NCBI RefSeq assembly: GCF_003945595.2
Contig: NW_024104107.1
Coordinates: forward strand, 1,426,001-1,490,000
Length of the DNA stretch: 64,000 bases
Reading direction: 5' to 3'
Origin: Pipra filicauda
Lineage: Eukaryota; Chordata; Aves; Passeriformes; Pipridae
Shown piece after piece: positions 57,191-64,000 of the stretch (positions within the stretch are counted from its first letter, which is position 1; the number at the start of each line of letters is the position of its first letter). The notes beneath the pieces were generated by a model, which was given only the letters and a program-made list of their open reading frames with translations, was not told the origin of the DNA and searched no databases. Position numbers and translations under genes: made by a program.

Positions 57191-59776
57191 AATTCAGGGG
57201 AACTCTTCCACCTTCCAGTTGAACTCTGTCAGTTCTCATTATCCTCACCATGGGGTTGCCATTCTGGTCTGGAAAAGCTTTGGTTTATTTTCAGTCTATA
57301 TGGATGTTTTCCTGTTGTCTCCCTCCCTCCCCTGTTCCTCCGGGTTCTCAACCACCTGCAAAATGCACAGGCCCCGTGAGGCAGCAAAAACTCCAGGTGT
57401 AAAGAGAAAATTGTAAGTTGTTCAGACTTCCTTGATAAACAATCTTCAGGGGAGTTATTCACGTGTTATGGATGGGCTCAGCTTGTGCATATCATGCTGG
57501 GGACATGACAGGGTGTTGTGAGAGTGGGCAGCCAAAGCTCTAATGCTCACCCTTCCTGCTTCAGAAACACACACTGACAGCCCTTGATCTAAAGGAGAAA
57601 ACTCTACTGAGACAGACACCTCGGTGATATGTCTGGGCTTGTTGCTGCAAAACACGAGGATATGTCGGGTTGTTTAAAAACATACAGCATCTTGTAGAGA
57701 TAAAATAAATAAAAGAGTCCAAGCTGGGATTTCCCCTTCTCCCAGGATAACCAAAACAAACAAAAAAAAAAGCCCAACAGAACAGGCTTTCTTTGGGCAA
57801 TCAGCTCACTCTGTTCTCTTGGGACAAGAAAGTGTTTCCCTGAACCCAACATCCCTCTTGACTCTGGTGTGTTGTCTTTGATTGCCTTTTCCTGCCAGGG
57901 TTTCCATGTGGTTTTTTGAGGCCTGGTGATGTGGCAGAAACTCAGGAACACACATTGTTTGCTGGTACCAAAACAGAGCAGCCCAGTAGGAGAGATTTGT
58001 GTTGCATTTATGCCCAGGAGCTCTTCCCAGACTCCCTTTCAGCCCATACAACCCACTGCTCACCAGGAGGCAAATACACAGCTCTGCTTGGGAAAGTCAC
58101 ACACTGATCAAATTCCAGCGTAATAACTCCCTTATTTAGTCTTCTGCAAACCACAGAGCCCATCTCTAAATGTGAATAACCACTAGCTTGGTGTGCTACG
58201 TGGAACACGGGATGTCTTGGACCCATTTGAAACCCTGTTTAAGGCCCGAGAAAGAAATCTTGGTTTCTTTGTGAAAGTTGAGTTCCTTTGAACTTAAAGC
58301 CTTAATGTCTTCCTGGATCATGGCCACAGATTTGCCTCAAGACTCCTCAGAAAGCCTGGAATTTGCCCCTATCACTGCTGCAAATGAAGCCTACTGGAAA
58401 CGCGATCCTGTTCTACCTTGTTTTATACAAGCTATCTTTTCTTTCTGATTTATCCAAAGCCTCCATGTGAAATCCCTGGCCAGATCCACTCCAGACCAGA
58501 GGCCACGGGTTCATTCTCAACTTCTTCATTTTTTAATAAACTTCTCAGTAAGCCTCACCTCTGTTTCAAAGCTGGCTCCAATATCCCTGCACCCCGGGGC
58601 TTTGCACAGCTTTGGGTTTCCAAATGAAAGCCTGGTGCTGGCTCATTGTTCCACAACCCCTGTTCCAGCCTGACCTAAGCCCCAAAGCCTAGAGATTCGA
58701 GGCAGTGTCGGGATTACTCCTGCATTTGGCAGGGAAAAGAAACCCATCTGAAAAGAACAATTAACACTTTGTTAATGTGCCAGGGAACAGCCTGATCTGC
58801 CTGTTGGCCAAAGGCAACTGCTGTTTACCTTGATGTGTCTGTGCTTGTGTGGGGCAGTTCTGATAGCAGAGCTTATTCTCAGCCTTAAAGCACAGTGACA
58901 GATGAGAGGTTCGTCCTCTAATTTCCCATCCTCTCCATTAGCAGGGAATGCAGATAAAGAACCCTGCAGTCTGAGTCCTACCTGGCAGATAATAATGCAA
59001 ATTGCAGCAACAAAAGTGGTGAAAATTCGTGGCAGGAAAATGGATGAATAGGGTTGATCTCGGCTCCCTGGGACAGCACCAAATGCCACTCCCGAGGGAC
59101 ACTCGGGTTCTGCTCAGATCTCTGCTGCGTTTACCAGCCATTAACATGCAGACCCATCTGGGACTGCAGGCTGCCATCCCTGCCCTGTGATGTTGCTGTC
59201 ACCAAATGTGACACAAAACCTCATCAAAGGATAAAGGAGTTTTTGCAAGTCTCTCCAAACTATTTCTGCCCATGTGTTCTGCATCTTTTTCTGTCCGGGA
59301 GAGTTCAAAGAAGTCTGACACTTAGGGCAGGTCCCAGAGATGTCTCTACACCAATATCCTGCTTCCCACTCCCCTCCACCAAAGCCTTACTTCATCTAGA
59401 TTCTTTAATTCCTGATGGTGCTGCTGGATATTCATCTGAGATCAGTCCAATTTTTTCCTCTGACCCCAGGACAGGTTGTTGCTCCCCTCCTGCTCCAGGA
59501 TTTTTCTCTCCAAGGGATGTACCCACTGTGTCCCTGCTCACTGAATGACTCCCAGAGAGAGGGGACAGTCCCCTCTGGATGACTCCGTGGTGGGATTGCA
59601 CTGCCCACAGCAGAAATTGCTGCCCTTCCTCATCCATCTTTCCATTTAGTCCCAAACCTCCCTGCAAAACCTCGGAGCTGGGGAGAGGCAGTGATTGATA
59701 AGGAGAAATTTCACCAGCAAAGATGCAGTTCTATGACATTCACTCAGGATGGAATAGAAGTCACCAGGATAATAAA
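57191..59776. other. Unique sequence, no gene recognised
   Basis: No exon or repeat recognised; the part 58735-59010 is listed as a candidate conserved element. A short A run lies at 57761. Confidence 0.5.
58735..59010. promoter_or_regulatory. Candidate conserved non-coding element
   Basis: Contains a dyad ATTAAC-n5-GTTAAT (58760-58776), TTGGCCAAAGGCAAC, a GATAA-containing GCAGATAAAGAACC and a perfect octamer ATGCAAAT at 58995-59002. The stretch has no repeat signature. Motif content resembles a developmental enhancer, but an octamer is expected about twice per 64 kb by chance, so this is only a candidate. Confidence 0.28.
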
Positions 59777-59836
59777 GATGGATAGGTGGATAGACAGACA
59801 GACAGATATGTAGATGGACAGATAGATAGATGATAG
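59777..59836. repeat. (GATA)n/(GACA)n microsatellite
   Basis: About 60 bp of mixed GATA, GACA and GATG units, including GACAGACAGACAGATA and GATAGATAGATGATAG. Confidence 0.93.
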
Positions 59837-59879
59837 CCTGTATCCTGTATATTAAAATTGTAGGCAATCCATCATCCAG

Positions 59880-60440
59880 CTTCTCTTCCCTTTTTTATCC
59901 CTCCCCTTTTTTAAATTACGCCTATTGCTCCGCTGAAATTTATTACAATGTAAGAAATAATGACTTTTTAAAGATATTTTTTACTTTTTATGCAGAGGTG
60001 TGAGGGCTCCCTGAAAACAAATGGATGAAGATGTGAAAGCTTATTGGATTGTCACGTCGGATACATTATCCCCAGGGCTCTGAATGAAGAATTAGACCAT
60101 GGAGATCTTATTTGACATTAGATGTTTCAATTTCTCCAAGAACATTAGACATGTTGGATTCAGCACTGAATTCAATAATAAACAACAAGCATTGACCCTC
60201 CCCCCTTCCCCTTTTACCCCTTAGCATTTTAAGTCACAGACATGCTATTAAGATTTATTTTACATTTTTATTATTGCTCTCACAAGAAAAGGGAGATGAT
60301 ATTTGCATAATTCATTTTTATCCAAACCTTTATGTATTACTTACAGCTGCCCATTCTCCCCCCTCTAATATATGTGTTTATGTGGCAGTAAAACAATGAC
60401 ATTGGCACAACACACAGAAAATGATTTACTTCAACCCTGC
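59880..60440. promoter_or_regulatory. Best candidate conserved non-coding element
   Basis: About 560 bp of AT-rich, non-repetitive DNA with no CR1 and no useful frame. It has an octamer ATTTGCAT at 60301-60308 directly followed by AATTCATTTTTATCC. It also has TTTATTACAATGTAAG, CAATAATAAACAACAAG and GCTATTAAGATTTATTTTAC, and a lone CpG pair GTCACGTCGG near 60053. The mix of POU-, homeodomain- and SOX-like cores in text that looks undecayed is typical of vertebrate conserved enhancers. Conservation itself cannot be seen from one sequence. Confidence 0.35.
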
Positions 60441-61913
60441 AGGTATTGCTGTATGTTTATTAACCCCTGGGAATCATGTTGATTGAAATCCCTTTGGATA
60501 ATGCTCACCAAGAGGCTGAGGCTCTGTACTTCCCAGTGTCTTCCCAGATAGAAGGCAGGAGTTTAGGATCAACCCCCCTTGGGGTGATCAATGAGTGGCC
60601 ACTTGGCCAGGGAGGTAGTTGGGGCATTTTTCTTGCTGTATCCAGTTGGAACCACAACCCAGACACACTCCCAGGGGTGATGAACATGGAGATGAGCACT
60701 GGAACACCCGGAATAATGCAGGATTAGGCGCAATGCCCGGGGAGATCTCCATATCCTTGGGACCAGAACGACACAGCCACACTCACTGCCCTGCTGAGCC
60801 CCATGGGCACGTTCCCAATGCCTCTCCAGGCACAAGTCCATCTTCTCCACCTCACCCCAACTCCCAAGAGCTGATCAGACCTTGCCATGTCAGACCACTT
60901 TGTTCTCTGGTGGCTTTCCTTGTCCTTCCTCTAGACAGATGCCCACTCCTCCAAACCCACGCAGGGATATCTGCCCCAAACTGCCCCTTCTGTCTGTATT
61001 TTCACCACTGCAGTCAGTGGTGGTGCTGGAGTTGGTGGTGAAGGTGGTTGTCATGGTAACTCCCTTTTCTCTTTCTGCTAATTCTGCAGGATTTTTTACT
61101 GTGGAATCGATTTGTGAACGTGCTTCCTTTCCTTGCTCACCCTTTAAAACAGCAGCTATTGGGAATAGATGGGGAATGTAAAACTTGCCAGACTAAGGGC
61201 TTCTCTGAGTGGTTGGTATTGAAATTATACCTACTTCTGATAGCTACCCCCTCCAGGTGCTTCCAAAGGCAGCAGGAGAAATCTCAAGGAAGAAGAGTTT
61301 CCCAATCAAAAAGTTCCTCCCTCAACCCCATTGGAGCAGTGATGGGTCCAACATACAGAAACTCCCACCCTTCTTCTCCTTCATGGTCTAGTCCTCACTT
61401 GAGACTTGAATTCATGGCATTTTTGACATACTGAGGCAGCATCTCCCACAATTTAATTACAGATAAACCAAACTCAGCATTTAGTTTCCCTCATTTACTC
61501 ATCAGGGAAGAGGTTTGGCTCCTCTGTGTACTTAGAACAAGATCTATGCCCATTCTCTTTATCATCTGCTATTTTAGATACTTTCTTTTACTCTCTGAAG
61601 ACACCTTTCCTGATAGTTTCCAGAGTCCTTGTGTGGTTGTTTCAGCACAGATTGACTGCTCTGTTGGCTCTGTGGTGTCATTACAACCAACACAGTATTT
61701 TATCCCTCATTCCCACACCAGCCATCTGTGCTATAACACTGGAAGCACGAGCTGGAGCTCTGGGGCTGAGATCAAGTCGGGCTTTCATCTTTTTAGCTTA
61801 AAATAAGGTGTGTAGCTTAAGAATGTCATCAAAATTTCCAGTGCAGATAAGCAAATCCCCCCTCCCCTGGGCAGTTCACCCTGTGCTGTTGGTGACCTCT
61901 CTTAGGATGGGAG
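60441..61913. other. Unique sequence, no gene recognised
   Basis: No exon or repeat recognised. Frames near 60619-61041 plus and 60569-60850 minus overlap and carry no domain. Confidence 0.5.
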
Positions 61914-62055
61914 AATCACACAAAGGTTTGTATTGGAAGGGACCTTAAAGACCATCCAGTTCCAACCCCCTGCTGTTGGCAGAGACACTTTCCACTATCC
62001 CAGGTTGCTCAAAGTCCCACCCAAGCAGGCCTTGAACACTTTCAGAACGGCCTCT
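61914..62055 (-). mobile_element. CR1 LINE 3' tail
   Basis: GAGAATCACACAAAGGTTTG, TATTGGAAGGGACCTTAAAG, ACCATCCAGTTCCAACCCCC, AGAGACACTTTCCACTATCC, CAGGTTGCTCAAAGTCCCAC and CCTTGAACACTTTCAGAACG form a reverse-complement CR1 3' end of about 140 bp. A MIR-like fragment follows directly. Confidence 0.93.
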
Positions 62056-62097
62056 CTCTGCCTCACTGAGCAGGGGAAGGGCCTTGATGTGGAGTCA

Positions 62098-62190
62098 AGG
62101 GCAGAGGTTTGCCCCATGTCACACAGCAGCATGGGAATGGAGCCAGAAATAATGTCCCACCTCCTGGTTCCCCACCACAGACATCCTCTA
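62098..62190 (-). mobile_element. Ancient MIR-like SINE fragment
   Basis: AGGGCAGAGGTTTGCCCCAT, GTCACACAGCAGCATGGGAA, TGGAGCCAGAAATAATGTCC and CACCTCCTGGTTCCCCACCA follow the reverse complement of the MIR core and head ('aagtgacttgcccaaggtcacacagc…gtggcagagccaggaattgaaccc…ctcctgactcc'). The CR1 tail at 61914 ends about 40 bp before it and may have inserted beside it. Confidence 0.6.
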
Positions 62191-64000
62191 AAAAACCCCC
62201 CAAACAACCCAAAGCAGCTTCACCCGTAGTAAAATCAGAAGAAAAAAAAAAGGTTTTAGACCTTTCCCACTTAAAAGACCCACAGGTGAGGGATTCCCAA
62301 AGAAGCAGGAAAATGGTGCTATTGAACTATTCCATGAGGACAGTGGCAGATGGATCTGGATTTACTTCTTCATTAGAGGAAGTTTAATCTTAAAATCTCT
62401 TTCCAGCTTGTTTTTCTTTGCTAGAAACATGGGTGGCCATTTTTAGGCCACCAGTAGAGTCTCCTAAGGTAAACATAGATATTTTTTGTGGTGTTTGAAG
62501 CCAAGAGAACAATGAGGTATAGGGACTATCTGCACTCCAACATGCTGGATTTAAAGACACTTCCATCAGGAAAGGTTCCCCAGAGTGTTCTTCACATCCC
62601 TCCTGAAGTCAAAGTGAAAATTCATTCAGCCAGCCAGGGATTTATCTCACCTACTCTCCCCTATCTGAGCACAAACATCACCTTCTGAGCTGTATGTCTT
62701 GATGTTCTTTATAACCAGGGCGGGGAGCTGGGTCCTTCTAGAATGAGATTTGTCTGCCCTGGTTTTGACAGCTCTGTCTTAAGATGAGATGCCCTGAACA
62801 CTATCAAGACAATATCAATATCCATTTCCCTTCAATAGTGCTAACAGGGCTTAGCAGTGCTGTCAAAATCCTGTTATGGGACAAAGGGAACACTGTACAT
62901 ATGAGCTAAAAAGTTATTCTTAGACAAATAAGTGTTTAAACAGTCTAATAGTTCAAGTTATCCAATTAGTACAATAAAGTTTCATTAACAAAGCAGTTAA
63001 AACTGCTGGACAGAGACATTCCTGCCTTCCCAGTATCCATCCCCTACCCCTGGTGTGCTGCTTACCCTCTTCATCCCAGGGTTCACAGCTCCAGTGTTCC
63101 CACAGTGGCATGGAAAAGGAGTGGGGGGATTAAAATTCATCAGCATCCTGAGCTCTTTCCTGCAGGAATGTGATGGCCATGATGGGGTTTCTTCTGTTTG
63201 CTTTGGGTGTCCCCAGGGGTATCTTCATCCCCCCTATCCCCACCCAGAGCAGGTGGGCAATTCCAGAGACATCCCAGTTCTCCCCAGTGTCAGACCAGCT
63301 CCAAGCCTGTGGTCTTTCACTATCAGTGGCTAAAATCACATCATTTGGGCTGCAAACTTCAGCACAGAGATGTCCCCAAGGTGGGTACCTAAAGTTATTC
63401 GCAGTGACATTAACCCCAGGGCACTGACCTCTTCCTCTTCACTGCTGCTGTTCCCTTCTCTCCATGACACACTCTGATCTCCAGACCTAAAAGTTGCCCC
63501 AGCCATTTCTTCTCCATTTTTATCCCACTGAGTCATGGAATAATGTGCAACTTGCAATGTTGCAAGTGACCTATGGCTGCCTTTGCTCCAGCACACCAGC
63601 AGGGTCAACACAGAAAGTTCTCATGGCATAGTGAGAGGAAGTTGCTCTGGAAGAGAAACATTTTCCTTGAAAATCTCTGGCTGGTACTAATGCCGAAATA
63701 AGAAATACCTGTTCTATTTCTTAAGTTGTTTCTCAACCCTTTGCACTCAGCACCTCTTACCAGCAGAAGTTTCAGAGCATTTATCTCCTGACACAAAAGA
63801 GGGGTCAGAATCCAGCATTGGCTTCACTTGTCTGTCGTGAAAGTTGATGGGAAACCTCCTATTCCCTCAGCACACGGAATTGCATTTCATGGACAAGGTA
63901 TTTTGGAAAGTATTATGCCAGAGTTTGATCCTTCCTTGTTTCAAACCATGTAGAGATGTGCCTTCAGCTTTGAAGGGAAAAGGAGAAGGCACTTAATCAA
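62191..64000. other. Unique sequence, no gene recognised
   Basis: No repeat or exon recognised to the end of the window. A short perfect inverted repeat ACTTGCAA-TG-TTGCAAGT lies at 63550-63567. Confidence 0.5.

Overview
This window looks like intergenic or intronic DNA from a bird. The strongest evidence is about 27 truncated copies of the 3' end of CR1, the main LINE of bird and reptile genomes, in both orientations. I see no L1 or Alu sequence, no bacterial operons, no rRNA or tRNA genes and no CRISPR array. Base composition is moderate, with CpG depleted except in a few short clusters. The CR1 3' ends suggest a neoavian bird, but I cannot name the species from sequence alone.

I found no protein-coding gene I can support. 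Open frames of up to about 220 codons exist, but the longest come from a pyrimidine-rich tract. The others have no recognisable domain, mostly overlap frames on the opposite strand, or run through CR1 DNA. No retroviral, LINE reverse-transcriptase or cellular protein motif was recognised. The features listed are therefore repeats, low-complexity tracts, candidate regulatory blocks and plain statements about the unique stretches.

Layout: 0-14 kb is mostly unique sequence with a few CR1 tails and weak traces of ancient MIR-like SINEs. At 14.4-14.9 kb an AT-rich but CpG-retaining block carries a primer-binding-site-like string and may derive from an LTR retroelement. From 14 to 35 kb CR1 copies are dense. 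This part also holds a 569-bp polypyrimidine tract (26.49-27.06 kb), short minisatellites and an AT-rich block with homeodomain-type cores (19.65-20.1 kb). From 35 to 45 kb there are two CpG-rich patches and one long CR1 copy. From 45 to 50 kb there is a direct duplication of about 420 bp whose copies lie about 3 kb apart, among more CR1 tails. From 50 to 64 kb there is a 176-nt stretch made only of A and C, two MIR-like tails, a GATA/GACA microsatellite and the best candidates for conserved non-coding elements (58.7-60.4 kb).

No genes act together here and I did not find a new biological system. The most useful leads are the local duplication, the possible LTR-element remnant, the candidate conserved non-coding elements and the cluster of ancient MIR-like SINE remnants. 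All identifications were made by eye against remembered family consensus features, with no alignment run.
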